A stretch of 64,000 nt of DNA from SIG435 sp045530725 (lineage in GTDB: Bacteria > Bacillota > Clostridia > UMGS1810), in the NCBI GenBank assembly GCA_045530725.1, contig JAZSCT010000034.1, positions 1-64,000 of the forward strand. Direction: 5' to 3'. How positions within the stretch are numbered: position 1 is the stretch's first letter; each line of letters starts with the position of its first letter. Positions 43,758 through 53,185 of the stretch are shown one piece after another. The notes beneath the pieces are model-generated. The model was not told the DNA's origin. It saw only the letters and a program-made list of their open reading frames with translations, and ran no database searches. The translations under genes were made by a program, and so were the position numbers.

Positions 43758-44134
43758 TATGTAACTGCATCGGGGTTATCCCCGTCTCCTACAATCTCAA
43801 TAACAAGTCTGTGAGGCAGACAGACTAATGATTGTCCTGGTTTATAAATTGGTTTGTCCTGTATTTCGACCTTTTGTACACAGTCAGAATATGTAACAGA
43901 TACGCCATCTTTTGTGATAAGAATATGGTTTTCGCCATATTCATTATCTATTTTTATCACTTCGTCATCGGACACCATAGACAAATCAATCTTTCTTATT
44001 TCCTGTCCATTTACTTTTATAACACAGATACCCTTATCTGCATTATCTGAAAACGATGATGAAAAAATGAGACCTATTCCGCACAAAAGTGCCAAAGCAA
44101 TTATTATAACATCAAAAATCTTAATTTTTTTCAT
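43754..44134 (-). CDS. NusG domain II-containing membrane protein
   Basis: A 126-residue protein with an N-terminal transmembrane helix (about 6-26) and an extracytoplasmic NusG-II domain from CVIKVNGQEIRKIDLS onward to CLPHRLVIEIVGDG. Function unknown; the family is typically encoded with Gx transporters. The ATG at 44134 follows GAGGTG and lies inside the end of the U32 gene, so it is translationally coupled on both sides. Its ending GDGDNPDAVTY overlaps the next start. Confidence 0.85.
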   Translation of the reverse strand: MKKIKIFDVIIIALALLCGIGLIFSSSFSDNADKGICVIKVNGQEIRKIDLSMVSDDEVIKIDNEYGENHILITKDGVSVTYSDCVQKVEIQDKPIYKPGQSLVCLPHRLVIEIVGDGDNPDAVTY

Positions 44135-46226
44135 ATTCAAGAACACCTCTGTATAAATGACCTCTTGTGTATTCAAAGGTTGCTTTCTGACCTTTTGAAT
44201 ACATAGATATAATTTCCCTCACGGTGTTTTTATCTTCGGTGGTAAATACAAGTCTGATGGCAGAAACGCCTGTTTTCTCTATTTCATTAAGTCTGTCTCC
44301 CATATACACGGGAGCGCTGTTATAGACAGTATTCGTGCAGTTGAATTTCCTTGACATAACTGGGAATTCTTTACCCTTTCTGTCGAAAACCGAAAAGAAC
44401 TTTCTGTCTTTACAGTTACATTTACCGTAATGTGTCTTAACAAGACAGTTTTCACTTGTCATAAGGGAAAGCCTACCGTATGCAATAATTTCTGTATCAA
44501 CAAGAGAATTTAAGAAGCCTATCTGCCTTAAATTCATCTCAGGAGAAAGCACAACTGATTTAAAGTTAAATTTGCCATAGTAATTACAGGACAATGAATT
44601 GGTAATATTAAGTCCATCATCGCCATAGAGAGTCTTTCCTTCACACAATTTAAGGTGACCTATATTGGAGATAGAAACACAATCCACACCCGACAAATCT
44701 ATTTTATCAGCAAACTTGTCCCTGATAATCACAGGAAGAGAAACAACAAGTCTGTCTTTGTGTAAAAGATAATATTCTCTGTCAAGGATGAATTCTTCAT
44801 ATTCAAGGAATATCTTCTTGATTTCATTTACTTTAAGACATTCATTGAACTGTTCCCGTGTATTTACTTTGGCTCTTATTTCAAATGTTTTTGGTTGATT
44901 CTTTGAAGTTTTATAAGAAAATTCACCCTGTGACTCATTTCTTTTTAATTTTGTAATATTATTTTCAAGTATTTCTGTACAATATCTTCTTGCATAATTG
45001 AAATCTTTTACAGGCACAAATGCATTATCATCAAAGTCTGCTTCAAGAGATTCAAGATAAAAGAAAGTATCTCCAAGTTTACTTATGGCTGAATGTATCT
45101 TATCATAAGTCAAAGGTGCATTTTGTGCAATAGAAACCTTGTCGTCCAAAGTGATCTCTGATACATTTTCATCATCAAGCCACATTCTGAGCATCAGTGG
45201 TTCTCCTACTTTTGCTCTTAAATGTGCATACACAGGTCTTCTTCTTTTCTCTCCCATCTTTGAGCATCTGTCAAGAAGTTCCTTTGGTATATTCTTATAT
45301 ACATCATCATTGTTCGATGAAATATTGACCATATGTGTACCTTTGTTGTCATCAAAATATCCTTCAGTAAATCCCGAACGGGAGAAAATCTTCTCTGCAT
45401 CAAGATATTGTTCTTTAGAAATACCCTTTCCCTCTTTAAGTCCTGAATACATATCAGTAACAAAGGAAACATACTGACTGTTCTTCATTCTTCCTTCTAT
45501 TTTTAGAGATTTCACTCCTGCTTTTTTGAGGAGTTCATATTTATTTGCAAGACAAAGGTCCCTGAGACTGAAAAGATATGAAGGATTCTTTGAAATATTT
45601 CCATCATAGTCTCTGAATCTGAAAGGCAGTCTGCAAGGCTGAGCGCACTCACCTCTGTTTCCGCTTCTCTGCCCTATTACACTTGACATAAGACATTGTC
45701 CCGAATAACACACGCAAAGTGCCCCGTGAACAAACATTTCGATTTCTGCATCGGTGTTTTTGCATATATTCTCAATCTCGCCAAAAGATAATTCCCTCGA
45801 TAATACAACTCTTTCAAATCCTTCATCATAAAGGATATTTACACCATCAAGAGAATGTATGGTCATTTGTGTACTTGCATGAAGTTTAAGGTCGGGAAAG
45901 TATTTCTTTGCAATTTCGGATACTGCCATATCCTGAATAATGATCGCATCGACACCAGAGTTGTATATATCCTTTAAAAATAAAAACAAATCCTCTATTT
46001 CTTCATCAAAAACAAGAGTATTTACAGTAATATATACTTTAGAGCCGGACAAGTGAGCATAGTTAATTGCTTCTTTTATTTCGTCCAAGGAAAAATTTGT
46101 TGCGTTTTTTCTTGCACCAAAGTTTTTGCCACCAAGATAAACTGCATCTGCTCCATTATCGACGGCACGTTTAAATGTATCAAGATCTCCTGCAGGAGAT
46201 AAGATTTCTATATCTTTAGAATTCAT
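44121..46226 (-). CDS. Peptidase U32-family protein with DUF3656
   Basis: A 701-residue protein. EILSPAGDLDTFKRAVDNGADAV opens the U32 barrel; HASTQMTIHS and the Cys-rich block CYSGQCLMSS, GNRGECAQPCRLPF are the U32 signature, now known in relatives such as RlhA and TrhP to serve in RNA hydroxylation with an iron-sulphur cluster. The C-terminal half carries the DUF3656 region and a late CNCKDRKF cluster. Start uncertain: a GTG at 46238 overlaps zapA, while the ATG at 46226 lies 5 nt past the zapA stop and is preferred. zapA-U32 linkage is common in Firmicutes. Confidence 0.9.
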   Translation of the reverse strand: MNSKDIEILSPAGDLDTFKRAVDNGADAVYLGGKNFGARKNATNFSLDEIKEAINYAHLSGSKVYITVNTLVFDEEIEDLFLFLKDIYNSGVDAIIIQDMAVSEIAKKYFPDLKLHASTQMTIHSLDGVNILYDEGFERVVLSRELSFGEIENICKNTDAEIEMFVHGALCVCYSGQCLMSSVIGQRSGNRGECAQPCRLPFRFRDYDGNISKNPSYLFSLRDLCLANKYELLKKAGVKSLKIEGRMKNSQYVSFVTDMYSGLKEGKGISKEQYLDAEKIFSRSGFTEGYFDDNKGTHMVNISSNNDDVYKNIPKELLDRCSKMGEKRRRPVYAHLRAKVGEPLMLRMWLDDENVSEITLDDKVSIAQNAPLTYDKIHSAISKLGDTFFYLESLEADFDDNAFVPVKDFNYARRYCTEILENNITKLKRNESQGEFSYKTSKNQPKTFEIRAKVNTREQFNECLKVNEIKKIFLEYEEFILDREYYLLHKDRLVVSLPVIIRDKFADKIDLSGVDCVSISNIGHLKLCEGKTLYGDDGLNITNSLSCNYYGKFNFKSVVLSPEMNLRQIGFLNSLVDTEIIAYGRLSLMTSENCLVKTHYGKCNCKDRKFFSVFDRKGKEFPVMSRKFNCTNTVYNSAPVYMGDRLNEIEKTGVSAIRLVFTTEDKNTVREIISMYSKGQKATFEYTRGHLYRGVLEYEKN

Positions 46227-46230
46227 ATTA

Positions 46231-46578
46231 TTAAGCACGTTCTTTGAGACTGTCGATAACCTGTCTCAAATAATCGTTTTCCTTTTCTAAAATCATTAAT
46301 TTGGTTCTTAGTTCTTCCAAAACTAGGTTGGTTTCTTTAAGTTTTGATTCGAACGCGGTTTCTACCTGCAATCTTTTGTGATATTCGTCGCTTATGTTGA
46401 CAGCAGAAAGAACTGCAAGGTTATAAGGAGAAAGTTCTTTGTTGTCAAGGGCAATCTCCTTGATTTTACAATCTACATATGCACACACTTCTTTTATATA
46501 TTCTTCTGATTCAAATCCTGAAAAAGAATACTTATTGCCATGTATTTTCACATCTACAAGTTTTTTGTCCTGAGTCAT
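46231..46578 (-). CDS. zapA: Cell division protein ZapA
   Basis: A 115-residue FtsZ-associated protein. The N-terminal ZapA domain reads KLVDVKIHGNKYSFSG, and YNLAVLSAVNISDEYHK is the conserved core. A long C-terminal coiled coil (about 68-113, rich in Leu/Glu/Lys) fits the family. CGGAGAT precedes the ATG. First of a long unit reaching through mreBCD. Confidence 0.88.
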   Translation of the reverse strand: MTQDKKLVDVKIHGNKYSFSGFESEEYIKEVCAYVDCKIKEIALDNKELSPYNLAVLSAVNISDEYHKRLQVETAFESKLKETNLVLEELRTKLMILEKENDYLRQVIDSLKERA

Positions 46579-46622
46579 ATCAACACATCTCCGTTTGTAA
46601 TCAAAAATTCATCAAAAGCCAA

Positions 46623-46656
46623 ATTTGACGATTTGAAAATAATCAAATCGTCAAAT
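46623..46656 (-). terminator. Perfect 14-bp hairpin between DUF1858 gene and zapA
   Basis: ATTTGACGATTTGA and TCAAATCGTCAAAT with a 6-nt loop, 30 nt past the DUF1858 stop. The following bases on the minus strand are T-rich. It probably separates the upstream metabolic operon from zapA. Confidence 0.6.
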
Positions 46657-46686
46657 AAGAAATTATAAACAAATTATCTTCAAATA

Positions 46687-46890
46687 TTACTTCTCAGCAA
46701 GGTAATTGTTGATCTTGTCAACCAATTCATCTGCATCCACGCCGTGAACAGCACAAGCCTCTTCTACTGTTTCTCCTGATGCTGAAGGGCATCCGAGACA
46801 ATGCATACCGATTTCAAAAAAGAAAGGTGCTGTACCCTGATCAATCTTCAATACGTCCATAATAATAGTATCTTTTGTAATCTGTGCCAT
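46687..46890 (-). CDS. DUF1858-domain protein
   Basis: A 67-residue protein starting MAQITKDTIIMDVL. The IGMHCLGCPSASGETVEEAC segment, with two conserved Cys in CLGC, is the DUF1858 hallmark. The family is common in anaerobes near hybrid-cluster or redox genes; function is unknown. The ATG at 46890 follows ACGGAGGAA, which rules out the longer upstream frame. Confidence 0.88.
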   Translation of the reverse strand: MAQITKDTIIMDVLKIDQGTAPFFFEIGMHCLGCPSASGETVEEACAVHGVDADELVDKINNYLAEK

Positions 46891-47004
46891 AATATATTCC
46901 TCCGTTAAATTAAAATTTATCACTTAATTTATATATTAATAAAATATACATATATATTATACGACATTTTTTAAAAGTTGTAAAGAGAATTTTGTAACTT
47001 TGAA

Positions 47005-48153
47005 CTATTTTTGTTTGACATAAACCGGTGACACCCTGTAATCGTCAGGACCTTCATCGGGATTGTCAATACAATAAGTGGAAAGTGCGGTAGCATTTAC
47101 ATCCCATTCAAGCATAATATCATCATCGGAGTAATCAGCAAGTTTGCTTATAACAGGTAAGGAGGATTTCTCCTTTATTTCTTTTATAAGTTTTCTGCCA
47201 TTATCGTTAAAGGCAAGTAATCTTATGTATGAAAGTTCTGCATTTGTGTCAATGTTTAACATAGCGCATTTGACAAGACGTCGTATTCTGCTGATGGTGT
47301 ATCTCGACGTAACAGCATTATCATAGAATTTTTCAAGGCAATTTGAACCTTCAAGAGCCTTTTTGATTCTTATATTAAGACCTGGTTCAATACCTTTTAC
47401 ACGAGAAAATTCAGAATCAGAAAGATTAGATATAACATAGCGGATTATGTTATACATTTTTTCTTCGTCATAAATCTTTGTATCATCTGTTATTTTGTAC
47501 GGAACAAGTTTTTCTGCATCGGATATTTTGCCCTCTAAAAGAAGTTTACGTATATAAGATGCCGACGCAAATTCACCATTTGCCATATCACTGTTATGCT
47601 CAACAGATTCTCTTTTTATGCAGTAAGGCAAAATATCAGACTTAATCCTATCAAGAGCACGTATATACGAAACACCTAGCATATCGTTTGCCTTAAGTTC
47701 TGTATCACACATCATTTTTAGTGACAAAGAGCAGGAAACGGGATATGATTTCCCCTGATCCATATACATACGAACATTACGATTATATTCTTCTGTCTCC
47801 GTGACACGGGCAACCTTTTTAAGCAGGTCAATATCCCCTGACTCCGAACCAAATGAAATACAATCCACAACACCAAGACTTTCGAGAAGTTTAACTGCAC
47901 CGTAAGAAAATATATCTGCTCCCTGAAGAACATAGTATTCAGGAAGTTCAATCACAAGATCTGCACCGTATCTTACAGAATCTTCTGCTCTTTTCCATTT
48001 ATCAAAAATACATACTTCTCCACGCTGAGAAATGCTTCCGCTCATTACACACACCACATTGTGGCAGCCTGTCACCTCTTTTGCTTTCTCTATATGGAAT
48101 TTATGACCATTGTGAAATGGATTGTATTCACAAATAATACCAACTGTTTTCAT
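47005..48153 (-). CDS. tmcAL: tRNA(Met) cytidine acetate ligase
   Basis: A 382-residue nucleotidyltransferase-fold enzyme that makes N4-acetylcytidine at the wobble base of elongator tRNA-Met from acetate and ATP. MKTVGIICEYNPFHNGHKFHI carries the HxGH motif, and GADLVIELPEYYVLQGADIFSYGAV is typical of the family (formerly DUF795/YlbM). The start MKTVGIICEYN at 48153 agrees with the family; a longer frame reaches back into the DUF711 gene. Lies 28 nt after that gene. Confidence 0.92.
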   Translation of the reverse strand: MKTVGIICEYNPFHNGHKFHIEKAKEVTGCHNVVCVMSGSISQRGEVCIFDKWKRAEDSVRYGADLVIELPEYYVLQGADIFSYGAVKLLESLGVVDCISFGSESGDIDLLKKVARVTETEEYNRNVRMYMDQGKSYPVSCSLSLKMMCDTELKANDMLGVSYIRALDRIKSDILPYCIKRESVEHNSDMANGEFASASYIRKLLLEGKISDAEKLVPYKITDDTKIYDEEKMYNIIRYVISNLSDSEFSRVKGIEPGLNIRIKKALEGSNCLEKFYDNAVTSRYTISRIRRLVKCAMLNIDTNAELSYIRLLAFNDNGRKLIKEIKEKSSLPVISKLADYSDDDIMLEWDVNATALSTYCIDNPDEGPDDYRVSPVYVKQK

Positions 48154-48181
48154 ACAAAAACTCCAATTCGGTAAATGTTTA

Positions 48182-49540
48182 TCAGTTTTTGAGACTGTGT
48201 ATCGGTGCAGGGATTCTGCCACCTCTTGAGATAAATTTTTCACTTGAAAGCCCACTTACTTTCATAACAGGACCAGTTCCCAAAAGACCACCAAATTCAA
48301 CCACGTCCCCTACTACCTTGCCAGGTGCAGGAATTACTCTTACAGCAGTTGTTTTGCAGTTTATCATACCGATTGCCGCCTCATCAGCGATGATTGCTGA
48401 AATGGTGGATGCAGGAGTGTCCCCGGGTATAACAATCATATCAAGACCAACACTGCAGACACAGGTCATTGCTTCGAGTTTTTCCAAAGATAAAGATCCT
48501 TTCGTAACTGCGTCTATCATACCCGCATCTTCACTTACGGGAATAAATGCGCCACTAAGTCCGCCAACATATGATGAAGCGAAGACACCGCCTTTTTTCA
48601 CAGCGTCATTGAGAAGTGCCAATGCTGCGGTTGTGCCGTGTGCACCGCATTGCTCGAGTCCCATTTCTTCAAGGATATATGCCACACTATCACCGATTGC
48701 AGGTGTAGGGGCAAGAGACAAATCTACAATGCCATAAGGAACTCCAAGTCTTTTTGATGCTTCTTTTGCAACAAGTTGTCCCATTCTGGTAATCTTGAAT
48801 GCGGTCTTTTTGATAGTTTCGGAAAGAGTCTCAAAATCTCCGTCTTTTACCTTTTCCAAAGCGCATTTAACCACTCCGGGGCCGCTTACGCCAACGTTTA
48901 TAACACATTCTGCTTCGCCAACACCGTGAAAAGCACCTGCCATAAAAGGATTGTCCTCTACTGCATTTGCAAAAACAACAAGTTTTGCACATCCGAAGCC
49001 ATCTGTATCTTTTGTAAGAGATGCAGTTTCTATTATGATATCACCCATAAGTTTGACAGCATCCATATTTATTCCTGCTTTTGTAGTGCCTACATTAACA
49101 CTTGAACATACAAGATTTGTACTTGCCAAAGCCTCAGGGATGGATTTTATAAGGTTGATTTCGCTGTTTGTAAAGCCTTTGTGAACCAAAGCAGAATATC
49201 CACCGATAAAATTGACTCCTACTTCATTTGCCGCTTTGTCAAGAGTTTTGGCAACTTTTACAAAGTCTTTGGAAGAAAAATTTCTGCCTATAAGAGAAAT
49301 CGGTGTAACGGAAATTCTTTTGTTGATAATAGGAATACCATATTCACTCTCGATATCTCTGCCTACCTTCACAAGATCTTTTGCTTTGGTAGTAATTTTT
49401 ACATATATATCATTGCAAACCTTGTCAACATCTTCTCCTGAACAATCCAGAAGAGAAATTCCCATTGTAATCGTTCTGATATCAAGGTTTTCTTTTTCTA
49501 TCATATGAATGGTTTCAAGTATTTCACCTGTATTGATCAT
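48182..49540 (-). CDS. PFL family protein (DUF711/UPF0210)
   Basis: A 452-residue protein. EILETIHMIEKENLDIRTITMGISLLDC at the start and the C-terminal GGRIPAPIHSLKN match UPF0210/DUF711, whose fold resembles pyruvate formate-lyase but which lacks the glycyl-radical motif. Almost always paired with a small ACT protein, as here with a 21-nt gap. Exact role unknown; the ACT partner suggests amino-acid control, and the hom/lysC context agrees. Confidence 0.92.
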   Translation of the reverse strand: MINTGEILETIHMIEKENLDIRTITMGISLLDCSGEDVDKVCNDIYVKITTKAKDLVKVGRDIESEYGIPIINKRISVTPISLIGRNFSSKDFVKVAKTLDKAANEVGVNFIGGYSALVHKGFTNSEINLIKSIPEALASTNLVCSSVNVGTTKAGINMDAVKLMGDIIIETASLTKDTDGFGCAKLVVFANAVEDNPFMAGAFHGVGEAECVINVGVSGPGVVKCALEKVKDGDFETLSETIKKTAFKITRMGQLVAKEASKRLGVPYGIVDLSLAPTPAIGDSVAYILEEMGLEQCGAHGTTAALALLNDAVKKGGVFASSYVGGLSGAFIPVSEDAGMIDAVTKGSLSLEKLEAMTCVCSVGLDMIVIPGDTPASTISAIIADEAAIGMINCKTTAVRVIPAPGKVVGDVVEFGGLLGTGPVMKVSGLSSEKFISRGGRIPAPIHSLKN

Positions 49541-49561
49541 ATCATATCCCTCCTGATGTTC

Positions 49562-49831
49562 TTAGATTTTGTGCATAGAATTAAATATATCTTCGTGCTG
49601 CATGGTAACAGAAACACCAAGGTCTTCGCCACATGTGTGAAGTTTTGATACAAGAACGCTGAATTCTTCATTTGCATTTTTTGTATCTACTTTCATAAAC
49701 ATCGCAAATGTGTTGTCAAAAAGAGTCTGTGTAATATCGATAATATTCACATTGAGTTCTTTCAATGTATTGCTTACGCCTGCAATTATACCAACTTTAT
49801 CATTACCAAGCACCGTGATTATCGCTTTCAT
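49562..49831 (-). CDS. ACT-domain protein (UPF0237)
   Basis: An 89-residue single ACT domain: MKAIITVLGNDKVGIIAGVSNTL, then NVNIIDITQTLFDNTFAMFM. ACT domains bind amino acids; this family pairs with DUF711. It lies 15 nt after rlmB and 21 nt before the DUF711 gene. A regulatory subunit role is inferred. Confidence 0.92.
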   Translation of the reverse strand: MKAIITVLGNDKVGIIAGVSNTLKELNVNIIDITQTLFDNTFAMFMKVDTKNANEEFSVLVSKLHTCGEDLGVSVTMQHEDIFNSMHKI

Positions 49832-49846
49832 TTCTTTTCCCCCGTT

Positions 49847-50593
49847 TTATTTCTTAAAATTTCTGTATCTAACTGCTTCATAAATCATAAGCGCCCCTGC
49901 AACAGATGCATTAAGCGACGTGATTTCGCCATACATAGGAATCTTTGTAAGGAAGTCGCATTTATCTTTTACAAGTTTGCTCATACCGAATCCTTCGGAA
50001 CCAATTACAATAGCAATATTACCCGAAAAATCCTGATCATAAATCGTGGTTGTTCCGTCCATATCAGAGCCTATAACCCAGATATTGTTTTCTTTTAAGT
50101 AGTCAATGGTTTTCGCAATGTTTGTAACCTTTGCAACAGGGGTAAACTCTGTTGCACCTGCAGATGATTTTTCTGTAACAGGTGTAAGTCCTGCGGCGCG
50201 GTGTTTGGATATTATAACCCCGTCGGCTCCTGCAGCATTGGCAGTTCTGATAATAGCACCAAGATTGTGCGGATCGGCAATTTCATCTGCTATGATAATG
50301 AAATTGTTTGTTCCTTTATCCTTTGCTGCATTAAGAATATCATCTACACTAACATAATCTTTTACGGGAGCAGTAGCAATTACGCCCTGATGAGAACCAG
50401 ATTCACTCATTTCATCAAGTTTGACTTTCTCCACATAACTTACAGGGATTTTCATATCTTTTGCCATATTGACTATTTTTATAAGAGAGCCTGAGATTTC
50501 TCCCTTTTTGATATAAATTTTATCAATGGGACGCTTGGATTTCAAAGCCTCCATAACAGGATTACGTCCTTCAATTTTTCCTAAATTACTCAT
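49847..50593 (-). CDS. rlmB: 23S rRNA (guanosine-2'-O-)-methyltransferase RlmB-type
   Basis: A 248-residue SpoU/TrmH-family SPOUT enzyme. An N-terminal substrate-binding domain (EGRNPVMEALKSKRPIDKIYI) precedes the knot with DEIADPHNLGAIIRTANAAGADGVI, IVIGSEGFGMSKLV and SLNASVAGALMIYEAVR, the three family motifs. The ATG at 50593 follows GGAGGATAAG. RlmB modifies G2251 in E. coli; other TrmH paralogues with tRNA targets cannot be fully excluded. Lies 58 nt after lysC beyond a terminator-like hairpin. Confidence 0.88.
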   Translation of the reverse strand: MSNLGKIEGRNPVMEALKSKRPIDKIYIKKGEISGSLIKIVNMAKDMKIPVSYVEKVKLDEMSESGSHQGVIATAPVKDYVSVDDILNAAKDKGTNNFIIIADEIADPHNLGAIIRTANAAGADGVIISKHRAAGLTPVTEKSSAGATEFTPVAKVTNIAKTIDYLKENNIWVIGSDMDGTTTIYDQDFSGNIAIVIGSEGFGMSKLVKDKCDFLTKIPMYGEITSLNASVAGALMIYEAVRYRNFKK

Positions 50594-50604
50594 CTTATCC
50601 TCCA

Positions 50605-50640
50605 TATTGCAAAAAAGAGCACCTTTAAAAAAGTGCCCTT
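50605..50640 (-). terminator. Hairpin between lysC and rlmB
   Basis: On the minus strand AGGGCAC pairs with GTGCTCT, followed by TTTTTT. The stem is short, so it may reduce rather than stop transcription into rlmB. Confidence 0.6.
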
Positions 50641-50651
50641 TCAATCTGCAA

Positions 50652-51863
50652 TTATTTGCCCAATTCAAATTTGTCGTGAATAGCATTTACTGCTTTTTCA
50701 ACATTGGCACTGCTGATAAGAACAGAAACCTTGATTTCGGATGTGGAAATCATATGGATATTGATGCCAGCATCATAAAGTGCTTCAAACATCTTGGCAG
50801 CAACACCGGGGTTATTTACCATACCTGCACCAACGATAGAAACCTTTGCAACATCTTCACTAACTTTGATTTCGTCATATCCAAGGAATTCCTGACTTTC
50901 TTCAAGAATTTTCTTTGCAACATCCAATGAAGATTTTTTCACTGTAAAACTGATATCTTTTTTGTTTTCTCTACCGATTGACTGAAGAATAATATCAACG
51001 TCAACATTGTGCTTAGCCATAAGTGAGAACACTTTGAAAGCAGCACCCGGTTCATCATCTATATTCACAAGTGCGATTCTCGCTACATCCAAATCATGAG
51101 CAACGCCTTTTACAACCATTCTTTCCATCTTTTTGCCCTCCTTGACAATAGTACCTTCATGATCATTCATACTGTTTCTTACACACATATTAACATTATA
51201 TTTTCTTGACATTTCAACAGATCTGTTGTGAAGAACGCCTGCACCAAGACTTGCGAGTTCAAGCATTTCGTCAAATGAAACTTCATCCATCTTCTTTGCA
51301 TCTTTTACAATTCTGGGGTCTGCTGTATAAACGCCATCAACATCTGTGTATATTTCACACATATCAGCATGAAGCGCTGCTGCAAGAGCAACTGCTGATG
51401 TGTCAGAGCCGCCTCTTCCAAGTGTTGTAATATCTTCATATTTGTTGATACCCTGGAAACCTGCAACAATGACAATATTGTTATGATCCAGTTCTTTTTT
51501 CACTCTTGAAGCCTCTACTTTTTTGATTCTGGATTTGGAATACTGACTGTCAGTTTCCATTCCTACCTGCCATCCTGTAAGAGATACTGCAGGATAACCA
51601 AGTTCATGAATAGCCATTGCAAGAAGTGATATGGAAATCTGCTCACCTGTAGAGAGAAGCATATCCATTTCTCTTTTTGAAGGATTCTTGGAAATTTCAT
51701 TTGCTTTTTCAATAAGATCATCTGTTGTATCGCCCTGAGCAGACACTACAACTACAACTGAATTTCCATTTTTGTATGTTTCAACGATTCGTCTTGCAAC
51801 ATTAAAGACTTTGTCTTTGTCAGCCACAGAACTTCCGCCGTATTTCTGAACTATTAAACTCAT
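50652..51863 (-). CDS. lysC: Aspartate kinase
   Basis: A 403-residue enzyme that phosphorylates aspartate, first step to lysine, threonine and methionine. The N-terminal VQKYGGSSVADKDKV motif, TLGRGGSDTSAVALAAAL and EIYTDVDGVYTADPRIV mark the kinase domain (1-250). Two ACT domains follow (about 265-400), so allosteric inhibition by lysine and/or threonine is expected. 16 nt after hom, AGGAGG before the ATG. Confidence 0.97.
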   Translation of the reverse strand: MSLIVQKYGGSSVADKDKVFNVARRIVETYKNGNSVVVVVSAQGDTTDDLIEKANEISKNPSKREMDMLLSTGEQISISLLAMAIHELGYPAVSLTGWQVGMETDSQYSKSRIKKVEASRVKKELDHNNIVIVAGFQGINKYEDITTLGRGGSDTSAVALAAALHADMCEIYTDVDGVYTADPRIVKDAKKMDEVSFDEMLELASLGAGVLHNRSVEMSRKYNVNMCVRNSMNDHEGTIVKEGKKMERMVVKGVAHDLDVARIALVNIDDEPGAAFKVFSLMAKHNVDVDIILQSIGRENKKDISFTVKKSSLDVAKKILEESQEFLGYDEIKVSEDVAKVSIVGAGMVNNPGVAAKMFEALYDAGINIHMISTSEIKVSVLISSANVEKAVNAIHDKFELGK

Positions 51864-51879
51864 ATATTCCTCCTGTTTA

Positions 51880-53094
51880 TCAAAGTACCTGAATTACTTT
51901 TATAATATCTGATGAATAATTTCCGATTGCATCAAGCAAATCTTTTTTCATCATTTCTTTTGTCAATATACCGATTTCGTCGTGTTTTATATCTATTACT
52001 TTTTCTATCCCGATCAAAGATGAAAGAGAAGAAATATCCCTGTCAGTTGTCTTGAATGTGACAAGGAACTTAGCAACTGTTTCCTCTTCGGGCAAAATCT
52101 GAAGACTGCATTCAGGTGCCCAATATGAAGTATTGTGTTTGTGAGGATTTTCTGCAATATCCACAATATCCGCACATACAGCACTTGCGGTGGCAAGTTT
52201 ACCTGCTCCATGTCCGTAAAACATTGTCTTGCCTACTGCATCGCCTTCCACCATTACTGCATTATAAACACCATTTACGCCTGAAAGAAGATTATCTTTT
52301 GATACAACCATAGGTGAAACCTTAACGATACACTTATCATCATCGATTCTTTTGAAAAATCCGATAAGTTTGATCACACCATCAATTTCAGATGCATACT
52401 CTATATCAGTAAGTGTGATGTCGGAAATACCTTTGGTATATACTTTATTATAATCAATTCTTTCGCCTGTTGCCAATGATGAAAGTATGGATATCTTTCT
52501 TGAAGCATCGAAACCTTCTATATCAGCGGTAGGATCTTTTTCTGCATATCCGTTTTCCTGGGCTTCTTTTAGCGCGGTATCAAAGGACTTCCCTTTGGAA
52601 ATCATCTGATTTAGAATAAAGTTTGTTGTCCCGTTAAGAATACCTGCGACTGAGATGATATTGTTTGCTGCAAAACATTGTGACATTGGTCTTATAACAG
52701 GAATACCGCCGCCGACACTTGCTTCAAACAAATACTTAACACCCATTTCTCTGGCAATCTGCATTAACTCATGCCCATATGTAGCAACCAATTCTTTGTT
52801 GGATGTAACAACATTCTTTCCTGCAGAAAGCAAGCGCTTTGTAAAGTCATAAGCAGGATTAAGTCCGCCCATAACTTCTGCAACAACAGAAACCTCAGAA
52901 TCATTAAGGATATCCTCAAAATTCTTTGTGAAAAGTTCTTTTTCCGGATGATCGGGAAAATCTCTGATATCAAGAATATATTTAACGTCAATATCTTTTC
53001 CTGTCTTTGTCATTATGGATTTTCTGTTATTTCTCAAAACTTCGTACACGCCTGACCCAACTGTGCCGAAGCCCATTATTGCCACTTTTACCAT
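51880..53094 (-). CDS. hom: Homoserine dehydrogenase
   Basis: A 404-residue NAD(P)-dependent enzyme reducing aspartate semialdehyde to homoserine. The Rossmann motif AIMGFGTVGSGVYE opens the protein; TSNKELVATYGHELM, EASVGGGIPVIRPM, ILNGTTNFIL and EKDPTADIEGFDASRK are the catalytic-domain signatures. A C-terminal ACT domain (about 325-400) implies threonine control. The ATG at 53094 follows AGGAGGTGC. It is the first gene after the promoter at 53148-53176. Confidence 0.97.
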   Translation of the reverse strand: MVKVAIMGFGTVGSGVYEVLRNNRKSIMTKTGKDIDVKYILDIRDFPDHPEKELFTKNFEDILNDSEVSVVAEVMGGLNPAYDFTKRLLSAGKNVVTSNKELVATYGHELMQIAREMGVKYLFEASVGGGIPVIRPMSQCFAANNIISVAGILNGTTNFILNQMISKGKSFDTALKEAQENGYAEKDPTADIEGFDASRKISILSSLATGERIDYNKVYTKGISDITLTDIEYASEIDGVIKLIGFFKRIDDDKCIVKVSPMVVSKDNLLSGVNGVYNAVMVEGDAVGKTMFYGHGAGKLATASAVCADIVDIAENPHKHNTSYWAPECSLQILPEEETVAKFLVTFKTTDRDISSLSSLIGIEKVIDIKHDEIGILTKEMMKKDLLDAIGNYSSDIIKVIQVL

Positions 53095-53147
53095 AATGCA
53101 CCTCCTCTTTTGTATCATAGGATGCAAAAATAATTGCACATCTAGAA

Positions 53148-53176
53148 ATTATAGCATAGCAATGCCTTTTTGTCAA
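53148..53176 (-). promoter_or_regulatory. hom-lysC operon promoter
   Basis: TTGACA (53176-53171, minus strand) and TATAAT (53153-53148) with an ideal 17-nt spacer. The leader to hom is about 50 nt and no lysine riboswitch or T-box fits in it. Confidence 0.85.
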
Positions 53177-53185
53177 CTTTTTACA

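Noticed and set aside
53095..53185. Lysine riboswitch upstream of hom-lysC
   Set aside because: The leader from the consensus promoter is only about 50 nt, far shorter than an L-box.
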